This document shows, in pieces, positions 31,231 to 40,112 of a stretch of 44,924 nucleotides of DNA. Within the stretch, counting starts at the first letter, position 1, and each line of letters begins with the position of its first letter. The position numbers were made by a program, and so were the translations under genes. Under the pieces are notes generated by a model. It worked only from the letters and a program-made list of their open reading frames with translations, was not told the DNA's origin and made no database searches. This stretch comes from Pseudonocardia acidicola (GTDB lineage: Bacteria; Actinomycetota; Actinomycetes; Mycobacteriales; Pseudonocardiaceae), in the NCBI RefSeq assembly GCF_012911935.1, contig NZ_JAAXLA010000056.1, positions 1 through 44,924 of the forward strand, read 5' to 3'.

Positions 31231-31629
31231 TCACCAGACGTAGGCGAGGACTTCCCCGCCCACGCCGTTCCGGTTGGCCTGCCTGTCGGTCAGCAGCCCG
31301 GTGGACGTCGAGATGATCGCGACGCCGAGGCCACCGAGCACGCGCGGCAGGTTGGTGGACTTCGCGTACACCCGCAGGCCGGGCTTGGAGACCCGGCGCA
31401 GGCCCGCGATGCTGCGCTCCCGGTTGCGGCCGTACTTCAGCTCGATCACCAGGGACTTGCCGACCTCGGCGTCCTCGGTGTGGTGCGACGCGATGTAGCC
31501 CTCCTTCTGAAGGATCTCGGCGATCGAGACCTTCAGCTTGGAGTGCGGCATCACGACACGGTCGTGATAGGCCGAGTTCGCGTTGCGCAGACGGGTGAGC
31601 ATGTCTGCGATCGGATCGGTCATCGTCAT
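31231..31629 (-). CDS. rpsH: 30S ribosomal protein S8
   Basis: S8 is a primary 16S rRNA binder and the spc-operon translational repressor in E. coli. The 132 residues begin MTMTDPIADMLTRLRNANSA; the in-frame ATG two codons later is an alternative start. The C-terminal signature GVAIISTSTGLLTDRQA and final EVLAYVW are typical. A 77-base gap separates it from rpsZ, longer than other joints in this operon, and it includes the small stem CCCC-GTA-GGGG. Confidence 0.97.
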   Translation of the reverse strand: MTMTDPIADMLTRLRNANSAYHDRVVMPHSKLKVSIAEILQKEGYIASHHTEDAEVGKSLVIELKYGRNRERSIAGLRRVSKPGLRVYAKSTNLPRVLGGLGVAIISTSTGLLTDRQANRNGVGGEVLAYVW

Positions 31630-31706
31630 GGTGACGTCATCACTTTCCCACCCTGGTTCCCCCGTAGGGGCCTATGGCGATCAGAGAACTGGACAGAGCT
31701 CGCGCT

Positions 31707-31892
31707 CTACCAGCTGGACTTGCTCACACCGGGCAGCTCGCCGGCGTGCGCCATCTCGCGCACGCAGATGCGGCACAGCCCGAACTTGCGCAGCACGGCG
31801 CGGGGACGCCCGCACTTCTGGCAACGGGTGTAGCCGCGGACGGCGAACTTCGGCTTGCTGGCGGCCTTGATGATCAACGCCTTCTTGGCCAT
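31707..31892 (-). CDS. rpsZ: 30S ribosomal protein S14, zinc-binding type Z
   Basis: This is the short, 61-residue zinc-binding S14 found in the spc operon of actinobacteria. Zinc ligands Cys24, Cys27, Cys40 and Cys43 are in TRCQKCGRP and GLCRICVRE. It begins MAKKALIIKAASKPKF and ends SSW. It starts six bases after rplE. A zinc-independent S14 elsewhere in the genome would be expected under Zur control, but none is in this window. Confidence 0.96.
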   Translation of the reverse strand: MAKKALIIKAASKPKFAVRGYTRCQKCGRPRAVLRKFGLCRICVREMAHAGELPGVSKSSW

Positions 31893-31898
31893 TGCGGA

Positions 31899-32468
31899 TC
31901 AGCTCTCTCTGAAGGGGAAGCCGAGCTGGCGCAGCAGCGCCCGGCCTTCATCGTCGGTGGTCGCGGTGGTCACGATCGTGATGTCCATGCCACGCGGCCG
32001 GTCGATGCTGTCCGGGTCGATCTCGTGGAACATCGACTGCTCGTTCAGGCCGAAGGTGTAGTTACCCCGGCCGTCGAACTGGTTCGGAGACAGACCGCGG
32101 AAGTCACGGATACGCGGCAGCGCGATCGTCAGCAGCCGGTCCAGGAACTCCCACATCCGATCGTTGCGCAGCGTGACCCGCACACCGATGGGCATGCCCT
32201 CACGCAGCTTGAACTGCGCGATGGACTTGGTCGCCCGGCGGACCTGCGGCCGCTGGCCGGTGATCGTGGCCAGGTCGCGGACGGCGCCGTCGATCAGCTT
32301 CGCGTCCCGAGCCGCCTCGCCCACGCCCATGTTCACCGCGACCTTGACCACGCCGGGGATCTGCATGACGTTGCCGTAGCCGAACTCCTTGCGGAGCCCG
32401 TCGCGGATCTCGTCGCGGTAGCGCTGCTTGAGCCGCGGCACGGCGGTCTCCAGCGTCGGGGTGCTCAT
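31899..32468 (-). CDS. rplE: 50S ribosomal protein L5
   Basis: L5 binds 5S rRNA and contacts P-site tRNA in the central protuberance. It has 189 residues with VKVAVNMGVGEAARDAKLID, GQRPQVRRATKSIAQFKLRE and the C-terminal GMDITIVTTATTDDEGRALL. The start at 32468 shares one base with the rplX stop. Length and motifs are normal. Confidence 0.97.
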   Translation of the reverse strand: MSTPTLETAVPRLKQRYRDEIRDGLRKEFGYGNVMQIPGVVKVAVNMGVGEAARDAKLIDGAVRDLATITGQRPQVRRATKSIAQFKLREGMPIGVRVTLRNDRMWEFLDRLLTIALPRIRDFRGLSPNQFDGRGNYTFGLNEQSMFHEIDPDSIDRPRGMDITIVTTATTDDEGRALLRQLGFPFRES

Positions 32469-32788
32469 CAGATCTCCTTCCCGGAACGCTTGGAGATCCG
32501 GACCTTCTTGCCGTCCTCGGTGATCTTGTAGCCCACGCGGGTCGGCTTGCCGTCCGCGTCGATCACCATCACGTCGGAGACGTGGATCGGCGCCTCCTGG
32601 GTGACGATCCCGCCGGACTGCGCGCCCCGCTGGTTCTGGCTGACCCGGGTGTGCTTCTTGATCCGGTTCACGCCCTCGACCAGGACCCGCTCGCGCTGCG
32701 GGTAGGCCTGGATGACCTTGCCCTTCGCGCCCTTGTCCTTGCCGGCGATCACCAGCACGGTGTCGCCCTTCTTGACCTTCATGCTCAC
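32468..32788 (-). CDS. rplX: 50S ribosomal protein L24
   Basis: L24 initiates 50S assembly and lies near the exit tunnel. The 106-residue frame opens with GTG 32788, overlapping the rplN stop; ATG 32782 (MKVKKGDTVLVIAGKD) is equally likely, because GGAGG stands four and ten bases upstream of the two. The KOW motif is KVKKGDTVLVIAGKDKGAKG. The end ISKRSGKEI is typical. Confidence 0.97.
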   Translation of the reverse strand: MSMKVKKGDTVLVIAGKDKGAKGKVIQAYPQRERVLVEGVNRIKKHTRVSQNQRGAQSGGIVTQEAPIHVSDVMVIDADGKPTRVGYKITEDGKKVRISKRSGKEI

Positions 32789-33153
32789 AACACCTCCGGC
32801 GCGAGGGAGATGATCTTCATGAACCGCTTGTCGCGCAGCTCGCGACCGACGGGGCCGAAGATGCGGGTCCCTCGCGGCTCGCCGTCCGGCTTGATCAGGA
32901 CGGCGGCGTTCTCGTCGAACCGGATGTACGAGCCGTCCGGCCGACGCTTCTCCTTCACGGTGCGCACGACGACGGCCTTGACCACGTCACCGCGCTTCAC
33001 CCCGGCACCCGGGATGGCGTCCTTCACCGTCGCAACGATGATGTCGCCGATCCCCGCATAGCGCCGCGCCGAACCGCCCAGCACCCGGATGCACAGGATC
33101 TCCTTGGCACCGGTGTTGTCGGCGACGCGCAGTCGCGACTCCTGCTGGATCAC
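32785..33153 (-). CDS. rplN: 50S ribosomal protein L14
   Basis: L14 forms inter-subunit bridges and is the binding site of the silencing factor RsfS. The 122 residues start at GTG 33153 (VIQQESRLRVADNTGAKEIL) and contain GDVVKAVVVRTVKEKRRPDG and GPVGRELRDKRFMKIISLAP, the latter at the RsfS-facing C-terminus. It overlaps rpsQ and rplX by four bases each. It is the first gene of the spc group, yet no promoter gap separates it from the S10 group, so S10 and spc are probably one transcript. Confidence 0.97.
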   Translation of the reverse strand: MIQQESRLRVADNTGAKEILCIRVLGGSARRYAGIGDIIVATVKDAIPGAGVKRGDVVKAVVVRTVKEKRRPDGSYIRFDENAAVLIKPDGEPRGTRIFGPVGRELRDKRFMKIISLAPEVL

Positions 33154-33422
33154 TTCGCCTTCTCCAGGATCTCGACCAGCCGCCAGCGCTTCGTCGCCGA
33201 CAGCGGCCGGGTCTCCATCAGCCGGACCCGGTCGCCGACGCCGGCCGTGTTGGCCTCGTCGTGCGCCTTGACCTTGCTGGTCCGCCGAATGACCTTGCCG
33301 TACAGCGGGTGCTTCACCCGGTCCTCGAGGGAGACCACGATCGTCTTGTCCATCTTGTCGGACACGACCAGTCCCTCGCGGACCTTCCGCTCACCGCGCT
33401 GCTCGGCCTGCTTCTCGCTCAT
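33150..33422 (-). CDS. rpsQ: 30S ribosomal protein S17
   Basis: S17 is a primary binder of the 16S rRNA 5' domain. It has 90 residues, an OB fold with GLVVSDKMDKTIVVSLEDRV and the signature VGDRVRLMETRPLSATKRWR. The first 15 residues are a charged arm. ATG 33422 overlaps the rpmC stop by four bases. It is the last gene of the S10 group. Confidence 0.97.
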   Translation of the reverse strand: MSEKQAEQRGERKVREGLVVSDKMDKTIVVSLEDRVKHPLYGKVIRRTSKVKAHDEANTAGVGDRVRLMETRPLSATKRWRLVEILEKAK

Positions 33423-33667
33423 GCCGCGCCCTCGTCGTCGGTCGGCGCCGTGGACAGACCCAGCTCACGCTCGCGCATCACGGTGTAGATCCGCGCGATC
33501 TCGTGGCGGACGGTCCGCAGCCGCCTGTTGTTGTCCAGCTGCCCGGTCGCCATCTGGAAGCGGAGGTTGAACAGCTCCTCCTTCAGCTCCCGCACCCGCA
33601 GCACGAGCTCCTCATCGGTGAGCTCGCGCAGCTCAGCGGCGGTGGTACCCGTCGCAGTGCGTGCCAT
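33419..33667 (-). CDS. rpmC: 50S ribosomal protein L29
   Basis: L29 lies at the tunnel exit beside L23, where trigger factor and SRP dock. The core is ELRELTDEELVLRVRELKEE and LFNLRFQMATGQLDNNRRLR within 82 residues, slightly longer than the usual 60-70 because of an acidic C-terminal tail (STAPTDDEGAA). ATG 33667 shares one base with the rplP stop. Confidence 0.97.
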   Translation of the reverse strand: MARTATGTTAAELRELTDEELVLRVRELKEELFNLRFQMATGQLDNNRRLRTVRHEIARIYTVMRERELGLSTAPTDDEGAA

Positions 33668-34086
33668 CAGATGTCACCACCCTCACGGGTCACGATCCGG
33701 CACTTCATCGGCAGCTTGTGGATGGCGCGACGCAGCGCCTCGCGAGCGGTCTGCTCGTTCGGGTAGCTCATCTCGAAGAGCACCCGGCCGGGCTTGACGT
33801 TGGTCACCCACTTCTCCGGAGAACCCTTACCGGAACCCATTCGGGTCTCCGCCGGCTTCTTGGTCAGCGGCCGGTCCGGGAACACGTTGATCCACACCTT
33901 GCCACCACGGCGGATGTGCCGGTTGATGGCGATACGGGCGGACTCGATCTGCCGGTTGGTCACGTACGCCGGCTCGAGGGCCTGGATCCCGAGGTCACCG
34001 AAGGTGACCCGGGTGCCGCCCGACGCGGTACCGGTCCGGTGCGGACGGTGCTGCTTGCGGTGCTTGACCCTGCGCGGGATCAGCAT
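33667..34086 (-). CDS. rplP: 50S ribosomal protein L16
   Basis: L16 organises the A-site of the 50S subunit and the avilamycin/evernimicin site. The 139 residues begin MLIPRRVKHRKQHRPHRTGT and contain MGSGKGSPEKWVTNVKPGRV and AIHKLPMKCRIVTRE, both family signatures. It starts three bases after the rpsC stop and overlaps rpmC by one base. Nothing unusual is seen. Confidence 0.97.
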   Translation of the reverse strand: MLIPRRVKHRKQHRPHRTGTASGGTRVTFGDLGIQALEPAYVTNRQIESARIAINRHIRRGGKVWINVFPDRPLTKKPAETRMGSGKGSPEKWVTNVKPGRVLFEMSYPNEQTAREALRRAIHKLPMKCRIVTREGGDI

Positions 34087-34089
34087 GAC

Positions 34090-34908
34090 TCAGGCCTCCC
34101 CACCGGTGTTCTCGGCCGGGCTCTCGGCGGTGGCGACCCCGCCACCAGCCTGCTCGGCGGCAGCCCGGCCGGCGTCGGTGCTGGTCGCGGTCGTGCCGGA
34201 GGAACCGGAACGGCGGCGGGCGGGACGCTCGCGGCGCGGGCCACGGCTCGGCTCGGCGGCGGGCGCGCCCTCACGGCGGCCCCCGACCACGTCGCCCTTG
34301 TAGATCCAGACCTTCACGCCGATCCGGCCGAAGGTCGTGCGGGCCTCGAACAGGCCGTAGTCGATGTCCGCGCGCAGCGTGTGCAGCGGGACCCGACCCT
34401 CGCGGTAGAACTCCGACCGCGACATCTCCGCGCCGCCCAGGCGACCCGAGCACTGCACCCGGATGCCCTTGACCTGCGGCGAACGCATGGCCGACTGGAT
34501 GGCCTTGCGCATCGCGCGACGGAACGCCACGCGGTTGGACAGCTGCTCGGCCACGCCCTGCGCGACGAGCTGGGCGTCCGACTCGGAGTTCTTGACCTCG
34601 AGGATGTTGAGCTGGACCTGCTTGCGGGTCAGCTTCTCCAGCTGACCACGGATGCGGTCCGCCTCGGCGCCACGGCGGCCGATGACGATGCCCGGACGGG
34701 CGGTGTGGATGTCCACCCGCACCCGGTCCCGGGTCCGCTCGATCTCGACCTTGGAGATGCCGGCCCGCTCCATGCCCTTGGAGAGCATGCGGCGGATCTC
34801 GACGTCCTCCTTGACGTACTCGGCGTACTGCTTGTCGGCGTACCACCGGGACTTCCAGTCGGTGGTGATGCCGAGCCGGAACCCGTGCGGGTTGATCTTC
34901 TGACCCAT
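34090..34908 (-). CDS. rpsC: 30S ribosomal protein S3 with extended C-terminus
   Basis: S3 forms part of the mRNA entry tunnel. The 272 residues start MGQKINPHGFRLGITTDWKS. A KH domain (RPGIVIGRRGAEADRIRGQL) and the S3 C-domain (MRSPQVKGIRVQCSGRLGGA) are followed, from about residue 212, by a 60-residue low-complexity tail rich in Arg, Ala, Ser and Gly. Such tails are usual in actinobacteria. ATG 34908 shares one base with the rplV stop. Confidence 0.97.
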   Translation of the reverse strand: MGQKINPHGFRLGITTDWKSRWYADKQYAEYVKEDVEIRRMLSKGMERAGISKVEIERTRDRVRVDIHTARPGIVIGRRGAEADRIRGQLEKLTRKQVQLNILEVKNSESDAQLVAQGVAEQLSNRVAFRRAMRKAIQSAMRSPQVKGIRVQCSGRLGGAEMSRSEFYREGRVPLHTLRADIDYGLFEARTTFGRIGVKVWIYKGDVVGGRREGAPAAEPSRGPRRERPARRRSGSSGTTATSTDAGRAAAEQAGGGVATAESPAENTGGEA

Positions 34909-35333
34909 CAGCGGGCCCTCCCCTTCGCACCCCGGGCGCCCCGCGCACCGGCCTTGGCCGGCCGCGACTCGACCTCGATGGTGATGTGGCTCGTCCGCTT
35001 GCGGATCCGGTAGGCACGGCCCTGCGCACGTGGCCGGATGCGCTTGAGCGTCGGGCCCTCGTCGACATAGGCCACGGCCACCACGAGGGTGTCCGGATCC
35101 ATGTCGAAGTTGTTCTCGGCATTGGCCGCGGCGCTCGCCACGACCTTGGCCACCGGCTCGGCCGCGGCCTGCGGCGAGAACCGCAGGACGCTCAGGGCCT
35201 CGGCCACCGGCCGGCCCTTGATCAGCTCGACCACGCGCCGCACCTTCGTCGGCGACATGTGGACGAAACGCGCCTTGGCGTGCGCACGAGCGGGCTCGAG
35301 CGCGGCGCCGGCGGTGTCCTGGCTGTCAGCCAT
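34908..35333 (-). CDS. rplV: 50S ribosomal protein L22
   Basis: L22 lines the exit tunnel with its beta-hairpin and touches the macrolide site. The 141 residues contain HMSPTKVRRVVELIKGRPVA and the hairpin region PTLKRIRPRAQGRAYRIRKR, with a basic C-terminal tail (AGARGARGAKGRAR). No deletion is apparent in the tunnel loop. It follows rpsS by 35 bases. Confidence 0.97.
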   Translation of the reverse strand: MADSQDTAGAALEPARAHAKARFVHMSPTKVRRVVELIKGRPVAEALSVLRFSPQAAAEPVAKVVASAAANAENNFDMDPDTLVVAVAYVDEGPTLKRIRPRAQGRAYRIRKRTSHITIEVESRPAKAGARGARGAKGRAR

Positions 35334-35368
35334 GTTCTTCCACCTCTCCTAGTCGCTACTCGGGCCGC

Positions 35369-35650
35369 TCAGCGCCGACGCGCTTTGCGGTCGTCCTTGA
35401 TGTGGCCCCGGAAGGTCCGGGTGGGGGCGAACTCCCCCAGCTTGTGGCCGACCATCGAGTCCGAGACGAAGACCGGCACGTGCTTGCGGCCGTCGTGCAC
35501 CGCAATCGTGTGGCCGATCATGTCCGGGATGATCGTGGACCGACGGGACCAGGTCCGGATGACGGTCTTCTTGCCGGATTCGTTGAGGGCGTCCACCTTC
35601 TTGAGCAGGTGGTCGTCCACGAACGGGCCCTTCTTCAGGCTGCGCGGCAT
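35369..35650 (-). CDS. rpsS: 30S ribosomal protein S19
   Basis: S19 pairs with S13 in the head of the small subunit. The 93-residue protein, MPRSLKKGPFVDDHLLKKVD, includes IIPDMIGHTIAVHDGRKHVP and GHKLGEFAPTRTFRGHIKDD, all standard. It starts 15 bases after rplB, and its stop is 35 bases before the rplV start, the widest joint in this part of the S10 group. Confidence 0.97.
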   Translation of the reverse strand: MPRSLKKGPFVDDHLLKKVDALNESGKKTVIRTWSRRSTIIPDMIGHTIAVHDGRKHVPVFVSDSMVGHKLGEFAPTRTFRGHIKDDRKARRR

Positions 35651-35665
35651 CTTTTACCTCCCTGC

Positions 35666-36499
35666 TCAGCGCTTCTTGCCGGTACGACGCCGGCGGACGA
35701 TCAACGAGTCACTCGGCTTGCGGCGGCGGGTACGACCCTCCGGCTTGCCGTTCGGGTTCACCGGGTGCCGGCCACCGGAGGTCTTGCCCTCACCACCACC
35801 GTGCGGGTGGTCGACCGGGTTCATGGCCACACCACGGACGGTCGGGCGCTTGCCCTTCCACCGCATGCGGCCGGCCTTGCCCCAGTTGATGTTCGACTGC
35901 TCGGCGTTGCCCACCTCGCCGACGGTGGCGCGGCAGCGCACGTCGACGTTGCGGATCTCGCCGGACGGCATGCGCAGCTGCGCGTACGGCCCGTCCTTGG
36001 CGACCAGCTGCACGCCGGAGCCGGCCGCGCGGGCGATCTTGGCGCCGCCACCGGGACGGAGCTCGATCGCGTGCACCACGGTGCCGGTCGGGATGTTGCG
36101 CAGCGGCAGGTTGTTGCCGACCTTGATGTCGGCCTTCGGGCCGCTCTCGATCCGGTCGCCCTGCTTGATCTTCGCCGGCGCGATGATGTAGCGCTTCTCG
36201 CCGTCGGCGTAGTGCAGCAGCGCGATCCGCGACGTCCGGTTCGGGTCGTACTCGATGTGCGCGACCTTGGCCGGCACGCCGTCCTTGTCCGCCCGCCGGA
36301 AGTCGATCAGCCGGTAGGCGCGCTTGTGCCCGCCGCCCTGGTGGCGCGCGGTCACCTTGCCGTGCACGTTCCGGCCGCCCTTGCTGTGCAGCGGACGGAT
36401 CAGCGACTTCTCCGGCTCGGACCGGGTGATCTCGGCGAAGTCGGAGACGCTGGCGCCGCGGCGGCCGGGGGTGGTCGGCTTGTACTTGCGGATACCCAT
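35666..36499 (-). CDS. rplB: 50S ribosomal protein L2
   Basis: L2 is needed for subunit association and peptidyl transfer. It has 277 residues from ATG 36499 (MGIRKYKPTTPGRRGASVSD); an in-frame codon at 36532 would add 11 residues that are not family-like. The signature MNPVDHPHGGGEGKTSGGRH carries the functionally important histidine. It starts 16 bases after rplW. Confidence 0.97.
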   Translation of the reverse strand: MGIRKYKPTTPGRRGASVSDFAEITRSEPEKSLIRPLHSKGGRNVHGKVTARHQGGGHKRAYRLIDFRRADKDGVPAKVAHIEYDPNRTSRIALLHYADGEKRYIIAPAKIKQGDRIESGPKADIKVGNNLPLRNIPTGTVVHAIELRPGGGAKIARAAGSGVQLVAKDGPYAQLRMPSGEIRNVDVRCRATVGEVGNAEQSNINWGKAGRMRWKGKRPTVRGVAMNPVDHPHGGGEGKTSGGRHPVNPNGKPEGRTRRRKPSDSLIVRRRRTGKKR

Positions 36500-36515
36500 G
36501 GGTCTGCTCGCTCCC

Positions 36516-36815
36516 TCAGCTCGCCCGGCCACCGAACACGTCGATCGCCTTGCTCTCCTCGGAGAGCGTGACGATCGCGCGTCGGGTGTCCTTGCGCTTG
36601 CCGTAGCCGGTGCGGGACCGCTTGCGCTTGCCCGGGCGGTTCAGCGTGTTGACGCTGAGCACCTTGACCCCGAACACCTTCTCCACGGCGATCTTGATCT
36701 CTGTCTTGTTCGCGTCGGGCGCGACGATGAAGGTGTACTGGCGCTCCTCGAGCAGCCCGTAGCTCTTCTCCGACACGACCGGCGCAAGCAGGATGTCCCG
36801 CGGGTCGGGGATCAC
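36516..36815 (-). CDS. rplW: 50S ribosomal protein L23
   Basis: L23 is the docking site for trigger factor and SRP at the tunnel exit. The 99 residues start at GTG 36815 (VIPDPRDILLAPVVSEKSYG), overlapping the rplD stop by four bases. TFIVAPDANKTEIKIAVEKV and VLSVNTLNRPGKRKRSRTGY are family segments; the extended loop is the basic RKRSR part. Confidence 0.97.
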   Translation of the reverse strand: MIPDPRDILLAPVVSEKSYGLLEERQYTFIVAPDANKTEIKIAVEKVFGVKVLSVNTLNRPGKRKRSRTGYGKRKDTRRAIVTLSEESKAIDVFGGRAS

Positions 36816-37495
36816 TTGTCTGCCTCCTCAGCACCCTCAGCGGCCTTGCGCGAGCGGGGCTGAGCCACCGCGCCGGCCAGGAACGCGTCCAGCGCCTCCG
36901 AGGTGAACACGACGACGTCGTTGACGAGCACGTCGTAGGTGTTCAGCTGGTCGGGCGCGATCACATGCACGGCCTGCAGGTTGCGCAGGCTCAGCCAGCT
37001 GACCTCGTCCTCGCGGCCGATGACGGCGAGCACCCGGGTGTCCGCGGAGTCCAGCACGCTCGCCAGCGCGGTACGGGCGCCCTTGGTCGACGGGGTGTCC
37101 CCGGTGACGACCGCGGAGACCACGTGCACCAGCCCGGCGCGGGCCCGGTCGGAGAGAGCGCCACGCAGGGCGGCGGCCTTCATCTTCTTGGGCGTCTTCT
37201 GCGTGTAGTCACGCGGCGTCGGGCCGTGCGCGATGCCGCCGCCGGCGAACTGCGGCGCACGCACCGAGCCCTGACGGGCGCGGCCGGTGCCCTTCTGCCG
37301 GTACGGCTTACGGCCACCGCCGCGGGCCTCGCCGCGGGTCTTGGTGTCGTGCGTGCCCTGGCGGGCAGCGGCCTGCTGGGCCACCACGACCTGGTGCATC
37401 AGCGGGATGTTGGCCGTCACGTCGAAGACGTGGGCGGGGAGCTCGACGCTGCCCTCGGTGCCCCCGCTGGGGGTCTTGATCTCGACGCTCGTCAT
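36812..37495 (-). CDS. rplD: 50S ribosomal protein L4
   Basis: L4 lines the exit tunnel and in E. coli represses its own operon. The 227 residues contain the tunnel loop TRGEARGGGRKPYRQKGTGR and ARQGSVRAPQFAGGGIAHGP without visible macrolide-resistance changes, though I did not align it. The C-terminal 20 residues are a charged tail (SRKAAEGAEEADK). It overlaps rplC and rplW by four bases each. Confidence 0.97.
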   Translation of the reverse strand: MTSVEIKTPSGGTEGSVELPAHVFDVTANIPLMHQVVVAQQAAARQGTHDTKTRGEARGGGRKPYRQKGTGRARQGSVRAPQFAGGGIAHGPTPRDYTQKTPKKMKAAALRGALSDRARAGLVHVVSAVVTGDTPSTKGARTALASVLDSADTRVLAVIGREDEVSWLSLRNLQAVHVIAPDQLNTYDVLVNDVVVFTSEALDAFLAGAVAQPRSRKAAEGAEEADK

Positions 37496-38148
37496 GCCGT
37501 CGCACCACCCTTCGCGGCCGTCTTGACCAGAATCAGGCCGCCGCGCGGACCGGGGACCGCACCCTTGATGAGCAGCAGCCCGGCCTCCGGGTCGACCCGG
37601 TGCACGGTCAGGTTCTGTGTGGTCACCCGCACGCTGCCCATGCGCCCGGCCATCCGCAGGCCCTTGAAGACCCGGCCCGGGGTGGCGCAGCCGCCGATGG
37701 AGCCCGGCGACCGGTGCTTGCGCTGGGTGCCGTGGCTGGCGCCGAGGCCCTTGAAGCCGTGGCGCTTCATGACACCCGCGAAGCCCTTGCCCTTGGTGGT
37801 GCCGACCACGTCGACCACGGCGCCGGCGGCGAACACCTCGGCGGTGATCTCCTGGCCGACCGAGTACTCGCCGGCGTCGGCCGTCCGCAGCTCGAACGTG
37901 TAGCGGCGCGGAGTGACGCCCGCCTTGGCGAAGTGGCCGGTCTCCGGCTTGTTCACCTTGCGCGGGTCGACGGCGCCGTACGCGAACTGGACGGCGACAT
38001 AGCCGTCCTTCTCGGGGGTGCGGACCTGGGTCACGACGTTCGGCCCGGCCTGGACCACGGTGACCGGGACCACCCGGTTGTTCTCGTCGAATACCTGGGT
38101 CATCCCGAGCTTGGTGCCCAGGATCCCGGTGATCTGCCTGTCAGTCAT
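37492..38148 (-). CDS. rplC: 50S ribosomal protein L3
   Basis: L3 starts 50S assembly and reaches the peptidyl-transferase centre. The 218 residues start MTDRQITGILGTKLGMTQVF. The long central extension contains FAGVMKRHGFKGLGASHGTQ and HRSPGSIGGCATPGRVFKGL, with the glutamine whose methylation is known in E. coli. It follows rpsJ by 13 bases. Confidence 0.97.
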   Translation of the reverse strand: MTDRQITGILGTKLGMTQVFDENNRVVPVTVVQAGPNVVTQVRTPEKDGYVAVQFAYGAVDPRKVNKPETGHFAKAGVTPRRYTFELRTADAGEYSVGQEITAEVFAAGAVVDVVGTTKGKGFAGVMKRHGFKGLGASHGTQRKHRSPGSIGGCATPGRVFKGLRMAGRMGSVRVTTQNLTVHRVDPEAGLLLIKGAVPGPRGGLILVKTAAKGGATA

Positions 38149-38161
38149 CGGTTCGTCAGTC

Positions 38162-38467
38162 CTACTGAATGTTGACGTCGACGCTGGCCGGCAGGTCGAT
38201 GCGCATGAGCGCGTCGACCGTCTTCGGCGTCGGGTCGAGGATGTCGATCAGCCGCTTGTGGGTGCGCATCTCGAAGTGCTCCCGCGAGTCCTTGTACTTG
38301 TGCGGCGAGCGGATGACGCAGTAGACGTTCTTCTCGGTCGGCAGCGGCACCGGCCCGACGACCCTGGCACCGGTACGCGTCACCGTCTCCACGATCTTGC
38401 GAGCAGACGCGTCGATTGCCTCGTGGTCGTAGGCCTTCAGCCTGATGCGGATCTTTTGTCCCGCCAT
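38162..38467 (-). CDS. rpsJ: 30S ribosomal protein S10 (NusE)
   Basis: S10 belongs to the 30S head and, as NusE, joins antitermination complexes and links NusG to the ribosome. It has 101 residues, MAGQKIRIRLKAYDHEAIDA, with the signature HFEMRTHKRLIDILDPTPKT. It is the first gene of the S10 group. GAGGA stands about a dozen bases before the ATG. Confidence 0.97.
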   Translation of the reverse strand: MAGQKIRIRLKAYDHEAIDASARKIVETVTRTGARVVGPVPLPTEKNVYCVIRSPHKYKDSREHFEMRTHKRLIDILDPTPKTVDALMRIDLPASVDVNIQ

Positions 38468-38802
38468 GGTCGTCGGTCGTCCTCTTCTTCCTGCCGCTGC
38501 GTACGCGTGCTCCGGGTCGTGCCCGCAAGGAGCCCCGCAGGGCTCGCACCGCTCGCTGGCGACTCCAGCCGCGGTCCGCGCTCTGTTCAGGTCTCACTCC
38601 GTGGGCTCCGGTCCACGAGGTCGGGCGTGTCGCGCTCGAACCTCAGACCGGTCCCCGGGTCACGTGCACCCACGGGGGGTGCTGTGTTCGGGGGCTGGCG
38701 CTGGGCGCGGCACGCGGAACATTCCTGTCCCGCGTGCCGCAGCCCTACGCGCAACCCGTCAAGGATGCCACATCGGAATGCGGCGCCCTCAACCGGGGGG
38801 TC
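38468..38802 (-). other. tuf-rpsJ spacer, expected S10 promoter region
   Basis: This 335-base gap has no gene. It holds the tuf hairpin (38707-38740) and a small stem AGCCC-CGC-AGGGCT near 38530. A promoter for the long S10-spc transcript is expected here, but I found no convincing -35/-10 pair on the minus strand. Confidence 0.5.
38707..38740 (-). terminator. Hairpin downstream of tuf, likely terminator
   Basis: GCGGCACGCGG (38707-38717) and CCGCGTGCCGC (38730-38740) pair perfectly over 11 bases with a 12-base loop, beginning 62 bases past the tuf stop. No T-tract follows. It would separate tuf from the S10 operon. Confidence 0.55.
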
Positions 38803-39996
<1,194 letters not shown>

Positions 39997-40078
39997 TGCA
40001 GGGTCCTCCTGGACTGTGTTCTTCTGTTCCGCCGTGCTGACGGCAGGTCTGGAAAGTGCTCCGGGAAAAGCGGAGCGA

Positions 40079-40103
40079 GCCGCGGACCCTACCGGTCCGC
40101 GGC
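40079..40103 (-). terminator. Perfect hairpin between fusA and tuf
   Basis: GCCGCGGACC (40079-40088) and GGTCCGCGGC (40094-40103) pair over ten bases around a 5-base loop, starting nine bases past the fusA stop on the minus strand. There is no T-run. It may end or attenuate the rpsL-rpsG-fusA transcript ahead of tuf. Confidence 0.6.
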
Positions 40104-40112
40104 ACGCACCTC

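Noticed and set aside
31615..31640. TGACGTCA palindrome upstream of the rpsH start
   Set aside because: It is short, lies in the middle of the spc operon and overlaps the start codon area; no evidence for an operator.
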